From Planctomycetota bacterium (GTDB lineage: Bacteria; Planctomycetota; UBA8108; SXIK01), in contig JACQVW010000054.1 in NCBI GenBank assembly GCA_016209535.1, positions 1-33,737 of the forward strand: a stretch of 33,737 nt of DNA, given 5' to 3'. This document shows, in pieces, positions 16,001 to 25,219 of this stretch. The notes beneath the pieces were generated by a model. It saw only the letters and a program-made list of their open reading frames with translations. It was not told the DNA's origin and made no database searches. Each line of letters opens with the position of its first letter. The stretch's first letter is position 1. The translations under genes were made by a program, and so were the position numbers.

Positions 16001-18481
16001 TCAGTTGTTCGGGCAGTTCGAGAAGGACTCACACGAGAGGAATTCCGCCGGGGGCGAGCCCGGAGCCGGCGTGAAGTCCAGCCCGCAGGAGTGGAACGCG
16101 CCGAAGAACGGGTTGGGCGGAGCCGGACCTCCCAGGAACAGGTAGCCCAGGCTGTAGACCCCGTCCGATATGTCTACCTTGTTGTCGTCGTTTGCATCTG
16201 CGGCGTTCAGGCAGGGCGGCGTCTCACCCCCGATGAACAGATAGCTCAGGGTGAAGACGGCGTCAGAGAGGTCGTAGTTGCCGTCGTCGTTCGCATTGCC
16301 GCGCTGAAACAGCTCATCCCTCCCCACGACGTCCTCGATCCCGCCGACCCCCCCCCCTCCACCGGCGGTCGGCACGGTGTTGTCGAGGTACCCGGTCAAC
16401 CAGAGGGCCAACCGACGGATGAGCCTCCTCCCATCGGCCGCCAAAGTGTGGGCGTGGCCGTCCGAGATGGGATAGAAGGCGGCGCGGGCCTCGAACCGGC
16501 AAGGCTCCGGGCAGAGGCTCGGAGGATCGGTCTCCCCCTCGAAGGGCACCAGACGGGATGTCCCCGCCTCAAAGACGGCGAAGGCGATGTGGCCCTTCCC
16601 GTCGTTGTTGAGCGCGGCGGTGGTCTCGTCGATGGAGAAAAGAGGCGCGTTGGTGCAGGGGTCCGCCTGGGTCAGGAGAGGGACGCCGCCCGGGGCGAGC
16701 GGATAGCCCATGTACTGGGTCTGCGAAGTGCCGGGCCAGGTCCTCTCCACGGCGATGTCCTGGGTATTCAGGAAGGGAGCGCCGCTGAGGCTCTTGACGA
16801 TGCTCTGGTCCCACCCGACGTTCAGGCTTGACATTTGGTTGTCGTAGAAACGGATAAGCCCCATCGGATCGGCGAGGCCTTTGACGATGGGGTGGTCCGG
16901 CTCTCCGCCCTGGCCCTCGGAGATCACGACGAGGTTCTGAAGCCCGTCGAAGCCCGGGTCCCCGAGCAGCGCGTCCTCGTCACCCGCACCCGGCGTGCAG
17001 TCGGTTTGACGATTCTCGTTGCCGCTGTTGCTCGCACCCATCCCTGCCCGCGCCTCGGTCTTGTTCTGCGTCTCGACGTGCTCGGAGGTCATCCACGGGA
17101 TCTCCAGCTCGCGGCTCGTGTGTGGCGAGCCTCTGTAGGGGTTGTCCGAGGAGTTCGTTATGACCAGATCGTATCGCTCGTTGACGTCGGCGACCGTGTA
17201 GATGCCGCCCAGCGCGTCTCCGAGCTCATAGATGTCACCTTCGACCGTTGTGACGTTGAAGCCCGCAGCCTCAAGCTGATGCTGAAGGGACGTTTGGCTG
17301 ATCGAGCCGTTCGAGCGGTTCCACTGGTTGGCCGCATCGTTCTTACCCGGGTCCCACTCGTTTTTCGCTTCGGGTGCCGAGGCGTTAGCGTTCACTGGAC
17401 GGACCGGATTCCGGTTAAAGTCCGCACCGTCACGAAGATCGCTGCTGCCGGTGGAGCCGTGGAACAGGATCCGCGGGCCGCTCGGCGTCTCAGACGGGTC
17501 GTTGATCCCGACGCGGAGGACGCCTGGGTCGACGTCGTTCGAAGAGACGTTGTCGTCCGGTACGGGGTTGCCGTCCAGGTCCACGCCCCCCGGGCCGCCA
17601 TCGTTGTCCGCCCGCAGGCCGACAAAACCCTCTGCGAGCGTGCCGTCCGTGGCCGCCAGGGTGGCGACGTGGGTCGGTGGGAATTTGTCCTCGTCCTGGA
17701 AGTACGAAGTCGCGCAGTTGACCTCCTTCACCTTCAAGTCGATGGCGGAGCCCACGGCCGACAGTGCTTCCTCGTAGCACGTATGCGTACCGACTTGGAT
17801 GCTAGTATCGTAGGGTTTGATGTCTATGGGGTCGCCGTTGTCCCACGTCGTCTTCGAGGCGAGAACGGTCGAGGTGCCGTCGGCGTTTTGCTTGTTGATC
17901 GAAATCGTGTTGCCGATCCCGACCTTGGCATAGTAGCTCTCCCCCGTGGTCCCATTGATGCGGATGGCCGTAACGCCGGCCCACTCGACGCCGGGCAGTA
18001 TGGTGGTCTCGAACCGCACGGAACTGTAGCTGTTCGGCGGCGCGGTCCGCAGGTAGCCTTGCTTCTTGCCGCCGGGACCCGTCGTGTTGAGGCCGATCTC
18101 GCCGACCGGTACCCCGGCGCGGTTTGGCTCTGCGGTGGCGTCCTGCCCAGCCGCGAAGATCCGGGGCGGAGGGTTCCCCGCAATCCCCTGGAGGACGCTG
18201 AGGGGCGTCTTCCACTGCACCATGACCTGCGCGAGATTGGCCATGCAGTCGAGGTCATTCCAGTCGACGAAGGTGTCCTCGTCCCCGTCCGCCCCGTCCG
18301 TGCAGTTCTCCGTCGCCGGGGCGAGTGCCGTCGGATTCAACGATTTTCCGTTCTTGGTTTGGGGGGTGATGGGCGGGTAGAACGCCCCGGAAAACTTGGG
18401 AAGGGCGTCCAGCGCCTGAGCCAGGCCTCCAAAGCCAAGGAACAGTAGCGCGGGAAGACCCAACAGACGCAATTGCCTCAT
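16001..18481 (-). CDS. Secreted dockerin-like protein with possible ThuA-like domain
   Basis: The start is ATG 18481, with AAGGAG upstream and a signal peptide (residues 1-23, ending GLAQA-L), giving 826 residues; a longer frame to 18604 has no support. An early acidic motif, CTDGADGDEDTFVDWNDLDC, resembles the Cys-bounded Asp-rich repeats of secreted calcium-binding proteins. The middle is unfamiliar beta-rich sequence. Around 360-600, ILFHGSTGSSDLRDG, LEAAGFNVTTVEGDIYEL, YDLVITNSSDNP and DHPIVKGL resemble a ThuA-like (class I amidotransferase-fold) domain; this is tentative. A Gly-rich linker near 700 leads to two dockerin-like loops (NANDDGNYDLSDAVFTLSYLF and DANDDNKVDISDGVYSLGYLF) and a Cys-containing tail. 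A strong terminator follows. The upstream region contains an inverted CGGGT-GTA-ACCCG motif. Confidence 0.88.
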   Translation of the reverse strand: MRQLRLLGLPALLFLGFGGLAQALDALPKFSGAFYPPITPQTKNGKSLNPTALAPATENCTDGADGDEDTFVDWNDLDCMANLAQVMVQWKTPLSVLQGIAGNPPPRIFAAGQDATAEPNRAGVPVGEIGLNTTGPGGKKQGYLRTAPPNSYSSVRFETTILPGVEWAGVTAIRINGTTGESYYAKVGIGNTISINKQNADGTSTVLASKTTWDNGDPIDIKPYDTSIQVGTHTCYEEALSAVGSAIDLKVKEVNCATSYFQDEDKFPPTHVATLAATDGTLAEGFVGLRADNDGGPGGVDLDGNPVPDDNVSSNDVDPGVLRVGINDPSETPSGPRILFHGSTGSSDLRDGADFNRNPVRPVNANASAPEAKNEWDPGKNDAANQWNRSNGSISQTSLQHQLEAAGFNVTTVEGDIYELGDALGGIYTVADVNERYDLVITNSSDNPYRGSPHTSRELEIPWMTSEHVETQNKTEARAGMGASNSGNENRQTDCTPGAGDEDALLGDPGFDGLQNLVVISEGQGGEPDHPIVKGLADPMGLIRFYDNQMSSLNVGWDQSIVKSLSGAPFLNTQDIAVERTWPGTSQTQYMGYPLAPGGVPLLTQADPCTNAPLFSIDETTAALNNDGKGHIAFAVFEAGTSRLVPFEGETDPPSLCPEPCRFEARAAFYPISDGHAHTLAADGRRLIRRLALWLTGYLDNTVPTAGGGGGVGGIEDVVGRDELFQRGNANDDGNYDLSDAVFTLSYLFIGGETPPCLNAADANDDNKVDISDGVYSLGYLFLGGPAPPNPFFGAFHSCGLDFTPAPGSPPAEFLSCESFSNCPNN

Positions 18482-18775
18482 GGCAACTCTCCTTTCGAAA
18501 GTAACCCGCCCGGCTGGCACGGGTGTAACCCGAGTAATCCTTCCTCCCGATACAGGATCGTTAGTACGCCCTCGACACGGCGGTTGCAACATCTTTTTCA
18601 ACATTCTTTGGGCGTCACAGCAGCTCGTCGTAGAGGTTCATCGCTCCTGCTTCTTGTGTGGGGGCACCATCGTGGCACGGTCGCACTTGCCGTGCAAGCC
18701 GCTCCGCCGCGGCCAGGGTGGTCGGATAGGAACTCTCGCCCAAACCCTAACCCTTTTGCCGCTTATGTCAATGGG
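18482..18775. other. Intergenic region with inverted motif
   Basis: This is the upstream region of the 16001-18481 gene. It holds CGGGT-GTA-ACCCG at 18520-18532, 39 bases before the start codon. The identical inverted motif occurs in the long inverted repeats upstream of the genes at 29458 and 33544. GTAACCCG also occurs at 18501. No gene is evident in the remainder. Confidence 0.4.
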
Positions 18776-19650
18776 TCAGGGGCGTTCTCCAGGGGCCTCC
18801 AGGGGCTGCGTTGGGGCTCTGGGGCTGAGGTTTGGGCCACTCCCTGCCGGGAGGCCCTCGAGGGCCTCCCGGCAGGGAGTGGAGCGCGTGGGTTGTCGTG
18901 AGATCAACAGGCGCCTGCTGACCACGGCGAGGGCATCCAGGGGGCGGCTCGAGGGCACGAGGGCCATCGCGCTGAGCGCCAGGTCGCGCACGAGGGGGCA
19001 AGGAGACTCGACCGCGAGCGTGGCCCCGCTCGAGAGCAGAGCCTGGCTGTCCGCGGCCCAGTCGATCAGCTCTCGCGGGGGGTCTCCGAGGTCCGGCTCG
19101 AGAGGCGGCACGAGCTGGAGGAGCCCCTTGAAGGGCGCCAGCGCGGGCTCGACGGCGTGCTGGCTCGGCCGTGGATCTGCTCGCGGAGCGCGGCGGCGAT
19201 GGCGTCGAGCCCGCGGATGTCGGCCCTGAGCCCGTCCAGCGGCGCCATCGAGAGCGTCGTGGGCGCGAGCCGCAGCTTGACGATGTACGACGTCCTGCCG
19301 TCCGCCTCGACGGGCTCGGCGAGGGCGCAGCGCTTCGAGAGATGCCGGAGGCCTTCGTACAGGGTCCTCAGGTCGACGCGCGGCTTCCCCTCGACGGTCA
19401 AGACCTCGACGTGGACCTGGAGCGTCCCGTCGGGCTCGAGGGAGCCTTCCACGGAGCGCACCCCGGGCCGGCTCGCGCCGGCGGGGAGGGCCCCGCGGAA
19501 GGAGCGCCTGTCGGGGCCGTACTCGATCTCGAGGCCGAGCTCGCTCTTGACGAGGCTCACGGCGCGGTCGAGCGCGACCTGGCTGGCCAGCGGGAGGCGG
19601 GAGTCGGCAGGCTGGGGTGTCCTGGGGGTCACGGAGCTTCTCTGGGCCAC
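18776..19650 (-). pseudogene. Frameshifted gene of unknown function
   Basis: From GTG 19650 one frame gives protein-like sequence: ALDRAVSLVKSELGLEIEYG, VHVEVLTVEGKPRVDLRTLY, and PLDGLRADIRGLDAIAAALREQ. Near 19160-19175 the coherent reading jumps to another frame (QHAVEPALAPFKGLLQLVPP, RELIDWAADSQALLSSGATL, CPLVRDLALSAMALV) and runs to a stop at 18776. One missing base in the stretch GGCCGAGCCAGCACG would restore a single protein of about 290 residues. I do not recognise the family; there is no signal peptide. The last 35 codons run through a 46-bp palindrome. It may be a broken gene or a base error in the assembly. It lies downstream of the GH99-like gene on the same strand. Confidence 0.6.
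18837..18882. repeat. 46-bp perfect palindrome
   Basis: The 46 bases read identically on both strands, centred on CTCGAG at 18857-18862, with outer ends CCAC and GTGG and no spacer. It lies within the 3' end of the frameshifted gene's second frame. No T-run follows on either strand, so it is not a standard terminator. It could extrude as a cruciform or fold as a long RNA hairpin. Confidence 0.9.
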
Positions 19651-19686
19651 TCGGGCGAGCAGTGGCTGTCGACGCAGGCTGCGCTT

Positions 19687-19701
19687 GAGTTAACTTAACT
19701 C
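19687..19701. promoter_or_regulatory. AT-rich inverted repeat, possible operator
   Basis: GAGTTAA-C-TTAACTC is a perfect 7+1+7 inverted repeat in otherwise GC-rich DNA, 37 bases before the GTG start of the frameshifted gene. Its position and symmetry fit a regulator-binding site, but no regulator is encoded nearby. Confidence 0.35.
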
Positions 19702-19879
19702 GACGGAGAGCCTGTCCAGCCCCCGTGCAGGGCACGAGGCTCTCTGGGAAGATAAGAGGCTGGGAGCAGGCAGCCCTTACACCCAGAAACCAAGACGGTG
19801 AGGGAGCGGGGGTGTCCAGAGGGGAGTCGAGCCTGCGGGAGGGGCTCGCGGGGGAGGTCGCACGCGAGCTCAAGCGCCC

Positions 19880-22387
19880 TCACCCGCAGCTCGCCTGCGC
19901 GCACCCCAGGGATCCGGCGTAGGGCTCGCAGGCGGGGAAGGCGGGGCTCGCGGAGGGCGGGCCGCCCAGGAAGAGGTGGGCGAGGAGGTGCACGGCGTCG
20001 GAGATGTCGGCGGCGTCGTCGCCGTTCGAGTCGCAGGCCTCGAGGCAGGGAGGTCGGGCGCCGCCCGCGAAGAGGAAGGCGAGGAGGGCGATGGCGTCCG
20101 AGACGTCCTGCGCGCGGTCGCCGTTGCAGTCGCCGCGCGAGACCCGGGGGAGCCCGGGGCGCACGGTGACCGCCGCCTCGGCCGTGTCCGCGCTCGATGC
20201 GGCCTGCCCGTCGTCGACGGCGAGGCGGTAGACGTGGATCCCGGCGGCCGCGAAGGTCACCCGCGTCGAGGGCGCGGTGGGGGACTCCGGCTCGCCGCCC
20301 GCGGGCCCGCCGGCCTTCTGCCAGAAGTAGGTCAAGCCTTGCGTCCCGCCGTCGCCGTCGTCGGAGGCGGAGCCGTCGAGGGTCACCGACGCCGAGCCGC
20401 CCTCGAGGCGGACCTCCGAGGAGGGCCGCACGGCGATCCTCGCCGTGGGGGGCCGGTTGGCGGCGAGGGAGATGTCGAGGCCCGTCCGCGCCCGCGCCGG
20501 GTCGACGGTCAAGGCCGTGGTCACGGGCAGGAGGCCCGGCGCGCTCGCCTCGAGGCGATAGCTCGCGCCCGGGCGGAGCCGCAGGCGCGGGACCGTGTAG
20601 ACGCCCGTCGAGAAGCTCCGCCGCACGAGGACCTCGCCGCCGGCCTCGAGCACGCGCACCGTGGCCCCGGCGATGGGCCCCCCGGGGCCGAGCACCTTGC
20701 CCGTCGCGGCGATGGTGGCGTCGCGGATCAGCTCGAGGAAGCGCGTGCCGTAGCTCTCGTGGGCGAAGCCCTGAGTGTACTGGCTGCCGCTCGCGCTCCT
20801 GTCCTTCGCCGTCGAGCCCGAGCCGCTCGCCGGCTCGATCTGCGTGTCCTCGTGCCACTCGTTGAAGCTCGTGATCGAGACGAGGGGCACCTCCTCGTCG
20901 AGGCGCGAGAGCGCGATGTCCTTGAAGACGGCGCGGAAGTGGGAGAGGCCGTCGCCCGAGCTCGTGAGCTGCCTCGAGAGGGCGGGGTTGTTCGCGCAGG
21001 TGCGCCGGATGGCCCGGTCGTTGAAGCCCGGAGCACAGCTCGGGAAGAACCGCGCGCCCGCGGCGCGGGCCGCGTCGCGGTAGGCGTCGGTGCGGCTCCG
21101 GAAGAGGTCGAGGGTGCCGTTCTCGCCCCAGTGCCCCCCGCGGCCTGCGTAGGCGTCGTACCCGAAGATCCCGTCCCAGCGCCGGATCTTCGCCGAGTCC
21201 GGCGGCGACGGGAAGAAGAGCTCGTCGCCCACGAGGAAGACGTCGAGGCCCTCGGAGGCGCAGGCCTCGCGGAGGGCGTCCGAGAGGCCCGCGACGTTCC
21301 CCGAGAGGGCACGGGTGACGTAGATCATCGCGAGCGGCAGCTCGCCGCGCACCTTGAGGTAGCTCGGGTGCGCGAAGTACTCCCGCGCGAGGTGCCGGAA
21401 GTCGGCTCGGGCCGTCGCGATCCGCTCCGGCGTGGCCTCGAAGCCGTTCCCGAAGCGGATCGCCCAGTCGTAGAGGACCGAGAAGCGCACGTCGCCGCTC
21501 CTGGGGTGCCTGAAGATCACGTCGCGGCAGACCTGGTCCTCCCGGGAGCCGGGGGCGATGAACTCGAGGATCAGCACGTTCACGCCGTGCTCGGCGCACC
21601 AGCGCAGGTGCTGGTCCACGACCTGGGGGCTCGAGGAGTCGTAGCGGCCGAGGACGGGCGGCTGCGGCGGGTCGAGCTCGAGCCGGAGCGCTCCGGCGAC
21701 GCACTCGGTGTAGCTCCAGCGCCCGAAGGTGTACCAGGGGTAGTAGTGGGCGCCGATCAGGTGCTCCTCGGGCTCGACGGACTCGGGCTCGGTGCGGACC
21801 TCGACGCGGTCGAGGCACACGCGGGCGGACCCCAGGTCGAGGCGGAAGTCCGACGTCCCCTGCATGAAGGTGCGGAAGCCCGCATCGGCCACCTTCCAGG
21901 TGTGGCGCAGCCAGGTCCCCGAGCCCGCGAGGCGAAACGCGCCGGCGTGGGGCGCGAAGGTGTCGGGGATGTCGCCGGGGCCCGACGACGCGGCGTTCGT
22001 GTAGTGGAGCCGGACCTCGACGGGGCCCGCCGCGAAGGCGGGGTCGTCGTTGGCCGTGGCGCTGATCCAGAGGCTCCGCGCGCCCTTGACGGCCGGATCC
22101 GTGACGAGGAAGTACGCGTAGGCGTCGGCCACGTCGTCGTCGGCCGCGCCGCGGTTGACCCGCGACCCGCGCGTCTCGCCGGGGGGGCCGCAGGTGGCGG
22201 GGTCGTTCTCGCCGTCCGTGCTCTGGCCGCGCTGCGTGTTGGAAAGGCCCTGCCTCTGGTCCGTCGCGCCGAGGTCCACGGAGACGCTCGCGGCGGGCGC
22301 GCGGCCGGCGAGGAGGCCGAGGTGAGCGAGGAGGGCGAGGACGGCGAGGCTCGCCGTGAGGGCGGACCAGCGGCGCTCCGGAGGCAT
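19880..22387 (-). CDS. Secreted GH99/WbsX-like glycan hydrolase with PKD-like and dockerin-like domains
   Basis: The start is ATG 22387, giving 835 residues with a signal peptide (about 1-30, ending APAAS). A beta-sandwich-like N-terminal region (about 35-170) precedes a GH99/WbsX-like TIM barrel: IGAHYYPWYTFGRWSY, HLRWCAEHGVNVLILEFIAP, FSVLYDWAIRFGNG and SITSFNEWHEDTQIEP (E510). This family includes endo-alpha-mannosidase-like and polysaccharide-linked enzymes. Next are a carboxypeptidase-regulatory-like beta domain (GGPIAGATVRVLEAGGE), a PKD/Ig-like domain (RPPTARIAVRPSSEV ... SASVTLDGSASDDGDGG) and a dockerin-like pair (RGDCNGDRAQDVSDAIALLAF and SNGDDAADISDAVHLLAHLF). It starts 14 bp after the deoC stop, so the two are probably co-transcribed. 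It is probably an extracellular glycan-active enzyme; the exact substrate is unknown. Confidence 0.88.
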   Translation of the reverse strand: MPPERRWSALTASLAVLALLAHLGLLAGRAPAASVSVDLGATDQRQGLSNTQRGQSTDGENDPATCGPPGETRGSRVNRGAADDDVADAYAYFLVTDPAVKGARSLWISATANDDPAFAAGPVEVRLHYTNAASSGPGDIPDTFAPHAGAFRLAGSGTWLRHTWKVADAGFRTFMQGTSDFRLDLGSARVCLDRVEVRTEPESVEPEEHLIGAHYYPWYTFGRWSYTECVAGALRLELDPPQPPVLGRYDSSSPQVVDQHLRWCAEHGVNVLILEFIAPGSREDQVCRDVIFRHPRSGDVRFSVLYDWAIRFGNGFEATPERIATARADFRHLAREYFAHPSYLKVRGELPLAMIYVTRALSGNVAGLSDALREACASEGLDVFLVGDELFFPSPPDSAKIRRWDGIFGYDAYAGRGGHWGENGTLDLFRSRTDAYRDAARAAGARFFPSCAPGFNDRAIRRTCANNPALSRQLTSSGDGLSHFRAVFKDIALSRLDEEVPLVSITSFNEWHEDTQIEPASGSGSTAKDRSASGSQYTQGFAHESYGTRFLELIRDATIAATGKVLGPGGPIAGATVRVLEAGGEVLVRRSFSTGVYTVPRLRLRPGASYRLEASAPGLLPVTTALTVDPARARTGLDISLAANRPPTARIAVRPSSEVRLEGGSASVTLDGSASDDGDGGTQGLTYFWQKAGGPAGGEPESPTAPSTRVTFAAAGIHVYRLAVDDGQAASSADTAEAAVTVRPGLPRVSRGDCNGDRAQDVSDAIALLAFLFAGGARPPCLEACDSNGDDAADISDAVHLLAHLFLGGPPSASPAFPACEPYAGSLGCAQASCG

Positions 22388-22401
22388 GGGTCGGCCCCCC
22401 G

Positions 22402-23097
22402 TCAGCGGACCGGGGCGATCCCGAGGCGCCTCTTGGCCTCCTCGAGGACCTCGGCGGTGCGCGTGCAGCCGACGCGCGTGACGCCGAGGGCGCGGACCTG
22501 GAGGAGCCTGTCGAGGTCGCGCACGCCGCCGGCGGCCTTCACCTGCACGTGGGGCGGGGAGTGGCTCCGCAGGAGCACCAGGTCCTCGTCCGTGGCGCCG
22601 CCCGAGCCGTAGCCCGTCGAGGTCTTGACCCAGTCGACCCGGAGCTCCCCGCAGATCTCGCAGAGGCGGACCTTCTGCGCGTCGGTCAGGTAGCAGTTCT
22701 CGAAGATGACCTTGATCCGCTGCCGTCGCGCATGGGTGAGGTCCGCGACGGCCTTGATGTCCGAGCGGACGTAGTCCCATCCGCCGCTGAGGACCTGGCT
22801 CAAGTTGACGACGAAGTCGAGCTCCTCGCCGCCGTCGTCGAGGGCCTGCCGCGCCTCGGCCACCTTCACCGAGGTCGCGTGGCCTCCGTGGGGGAAGCCG
22901 ATCGTGGTCGAGGCCTTCACGCCGCTCCCCCGGAGGAGCTCGGCCGAGCGGCGCAGGTAGTAGGGCAGGATGCAGACGCTCGCGACATCGTAGCGGACCG
23001 CGGTCTGGATCCCCTGCTCGAGCAGGTCCTGCGTGAGCGTGGGGTTCAGCAGCGAATGGTCGATCATCTTTGCCAGGTCGGCGTAGGTGCAGTCCAT
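22402..23097 (-). CDS. deoC: Deoxyribose-phosphate aldolase (DeoC family)
   Basis: This 231-residue protein is a class I aldolase of the DeoC family, which cleaves 2-deoxyribose 5-phosphate to glyceraldehyde 3-phosphate and acetaldehyde in deoxynucleoside breakdown. The signatures are IDHSLLNPTLT near the N-terminus, ELDFVVNL (D94), the Schiff-base lysine in DWVKTSTGYG (K158) and the second active-site lysine in VKAAGGVR (K187). The length is normal for the short bacterial form. ATG 23097 has GGAGG six bases upstream. It lies between a sugar-isomerase-like gene and a GH99-like gene, all on the minus strand, so a role on another aldol substrate in sugar catabolism is also possible. Confidence 0.93.
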   Translation of the reverse strand: MDCTYADLAKMIDHSLLNPTLTQDLLEQGIQTAVRYDVASVCILPYYLRRSAELLRGSGVKASTTIGFPHGGHATSVKVAEARQALDDGGEELDFVVNLSQVLSGGWDYVRSDIKAVADLTHARRQRIKVIFENCYLTDAQKVRLCEICGELRVDWVKTSTGYGSGGATDEDLVLLRSHSPPHVQVKAAGGVRDLDRLLQVRALGVTRVGCTRTAEVLEEAKRRLGIAPVR

Positions 23098-23183
23098 GTC
23101 AGGCCTCCAGGTTCCCGCCTCGGAGCTTCAACGCGACGGCACCCAGGGTACCCGCTCCATCGCCCGGGGGCGAGGGCTCGATG

Positions 23184-23215
23184 GCCGTCTCGCCATCTTG
23201 CCGTCTCGCCATCTT
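23184..23215. repeat. Tandem 16-bp repeat, two copies
   Basis: GCCGTCTCGCCATCTT occurs twice without a gap (23184-23199, 23200-23215) in the 165-bp gap between the TIM-barrel gene and deoC. A partial copy (GCCA) follows. The function is unknown; it may be a small variable-number repeat. Confidence 0.85.
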
Positions 23216-23262
23216 GCCACTGGACCACGTGGCCAGCGGCCGCCACCGAGAGCCTAGGCCCC

Positions 23263-24195
23263 TCAACCCCCCGGCTCCCGCCGCGGTACGAACTGGCGCA
23301 GGAACGCGTGGCTCTGGCGCAAGGACTGCTTCCGCGTCTCCAGGGTCTTCTCGTAGGCGCGGTCCTCGACCTCGACGCAAACGGGGCCGTCGTAGCCCGC
23401 GTCGGTGAGGACCGAGAAGAACCGGCCCCAGTCCACGTCGCCGAGGCCCGGGAGCTTCGGGCGGTGCCACTCGAGCGGCGCCGCGAGGATCCCCACGTCG
23501 TCGAGGCGCTCGCGGTCGACGCGGACGTCCTTCGCGTGGACGTGGTGGAGGCGGTCCGCGAACTCCCGGAGCGGCTTCAGGTAGTCCATGTGCTGCCAGA
23601 CCATGTGGGACGGGTCGTAGTTGAGGCCGAGGCTGGGGCTCGGGATGTCCGCGAAGAGCCGGCGCCAGATGGCGGGGCTCGTGGCGATGTTCTTCCCGCC
23701 GGGCCACTCGTCGCGGGTGAAGAGCATGGGGCAGTTCTCGATCCCGATCTTGACGCCGAGGTCCTCGGCGACCTTGACGAGGGGGTGCCAGGTGTCGAGC
23801 AGCCGGGGCCAGCACTCGTCGACGGAGCGCTTCGGGTCGCGGCCGATGAAGGTGTTCATCCGATTCACGCCCAGGGCGGACGCGGCGCGGATGACCCGCT
23901 CGATATGCTCGCGGGCCACGGCGGCCTCGGCGGGGTCGCTCGAGAGGGCGTTGGGGTAGTAGCCGAGCCCGCTCGCCTCGACGCCCGCCGCCGCGAGCGC
24001 ATCGCGCAAGCGCCGCGCCTCGGCGGCGCCGAAGCTCGTCGCGTCCACGTGGGTCACGCCGGCGTAGCGGCGCTCGGCCTTGCCCGGGGGCCAGCACATG
24101 AGCTCCACGCACTCGTAGCCGGCCTCGGCGGCGAAGCGGGCCACGTCCTCGAGCTTCAGGTCGGGCAGGATGGCGCTGACGAATCCGAGCTGCAT
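23263..24195 (-). CDS. Sugar phosphate isomerase/epimerase-type TIM barrel
   Basis: The 310-residue protein starts at ATG 24195, preceded by GGAGGAG. It belongs to the xylose-isomerase-like TIM-barrel family (AP endonuclease 2 / IolE-like). Metal-ligand positions are visible: E153 in GIENCPM, D194 and H197 in [11 protein letters not shown]220 in [10 protein letters not shown] and E275 in [11 protein letters not shown]. Such enzymes isomerise, epimerise or dehydrate sugars and inositols. No signal peptide is present, so it is cytoplasmic. deoC and a secreted GH99-like protein follow on the same strand, which suggests a carbohydrate-breakdown unit. The precise substrate cannot be assigned. Confidence 0.9.
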   Translation of the reverse strand: MQLGFVSAILPDLKLEDVARFAAEAGYECVELMCWPPGKAERRYAGVTHVDATSFGAAEARRLRDALAAAGVEASGLGYYPNALSSDPAEAAVAREHIERVIRAASALGVNRMNTFIGRDPKRSVDECWPRLLDTWHPLVKVAEDLGVKIGIENCPMLFTRDEWPGGKNIATSPAIWRRLFADIPSPSLGLNYDPSHMVWQHMDYLKPLREFADRLHHVHAKDVRVDRERLDDVGILAAPLEWHRPKLPGLGDVDWGRFFSVLTDAGYDGPVCVEVEDRAYEKTLETRKQSLRQSHAFLRQFVPRREPGG

Positions 24196-24391
24196 GGTGT
24201 TGCTCCTCCGGGGCCGCAAGTTACCCGAAGGGTGGGGGATGGCAAGGAAGAGCCCCGCGCTCGCCCGGGCCCGGAGCCTGGGGGAGGCCTCCAGGGCCTG
24301 GCGGAAGGCCCCCGAGGTGGACGAAACTGCTCGGAGGCCGGGCCATCCAAGACGGCGCGAAGAGCCCAAGGATCTGGATAATGGAGTCCCC

Positions 24392-25219
24392 ATGAAGAAG
24401 AGCGACGACCCCCCGCGCGTACCGCCGCGGCCGGATGCCGATGCCCCGCCGACGCGGCTGCTGTCGAGGCGGGCGTCAAGGCGGCCATCGCTGAAGGCGG
24501 TCACCGCGGCAGGGCTCGTCCTCGCCGTCCTCGCGGCCTGCCTCCTCCTGCCCATCACGGAGCACCTCGTCCGGGTCCTCGACTGGACGAAGAGCGCGGG
24601 CCCCCTCGGGCCCCTCTACCTCGCCCTCGTCTACGGGGCGACGTGCGTGCTCTTCATCCCCGGCTCGATCCTGACCGTGGGCTCCGGCTTCGCCTTCGGG
24701 CTCCTGTGGGGAACCGCGGCCGCGGTCGCCGGCAGCCTCCTCGGGGTCGCGCTGTCCTTCCTCCTCGGCCGCACGGTGCTTCGAGGCTGGGTGGAGGGGA
24801 AGGTCCGCTCGAGCGCCCGCTTCCGCGCCATCGACGAGGCCGTGGGCCGCGAGGGGTTCAAGATCGTCCTCTTGACGCGCCTTTCCCCCATCTTCCCCTT
24901 CAACTTGCTCAACTACGCCTTCGGCGCTACGCGCGTCTCCTTCCGCGACTGCTTCCTCGGTTCCTGGATCGGCATGTTCCCCGGGACCGTGATGTACGTG
25001 TACTTCGGGACGGCGGCGAAGAGCCTCGCCGACCTCGCGGCGGGGGACATGGGAGGGGGAGGCGCGGCAGGCTACGCTCTCCTCGGCGCCGGCCTCGCGG
25101 CCACCGTGGCCGCGACGGTCGCGATCACCCGCATCGCGCGCCGCGCGCTGCGCGAGGCGATCCCCGTGGCGGAGCCCGGCTCGAGCGGGGAGACGGGAAA
25201 GGACCTGACCCATGCCTGA
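24392..25219 (+). CDS. TVP38/TMEM64-family (DedA-like) membrane protein
   Basis: The start ATG 24392 follows GGAG by five bases, giving 275 residues. A basic cytoplasmic N-terminus precedes about six membrane segments. Family signatures are [20 protein letters not shown], then [13 protein letters not shown], then [19 protein letters not shown], and later [20 protein letters not shown]38/TMEM64 proteins are VTT-domain membrane proteins linked to lipid scrambling and membrane homeostasis; in bacteria they are often encoded with a mercuric-reductase-like flavoprotein, as here. Its stop overlaps the next start by 8 bases, indicating translational coupling. Confidence 0.92.
   Translation: MKKSDDPPRVPPRPDADAPPTRLLSRRASRRPSLKAVTAAGLVLAVLAACLLLPITEHLVRVLDWTKSAGPLGPLYLALVYGATCVLFIPGSILTVGSGFAFGLLWGTAAAVAGSLLGVALSFLLGRTVLRGWVEGKVRSSARFRAIDEAVGREGFKIVLLTRLSPIFPFNLLNYAFGATRVSFRDCFLGSWIGMFPGTVMYVYFGTAAKSLADLAAGDMGGGGAAGYALLGAGLAATVAATVAITRIARRALREAIPVAEPGSSGETGKDLTHA

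Noticed and set aside
18473-19229. Overlapping plus-strand open frames opposite the intergenic region and frameshifted gene
   Set aside because: Their composition is shadow-like; one begins at the reverse complement of the start region of the 16001-18481 gene and none has domain signals.
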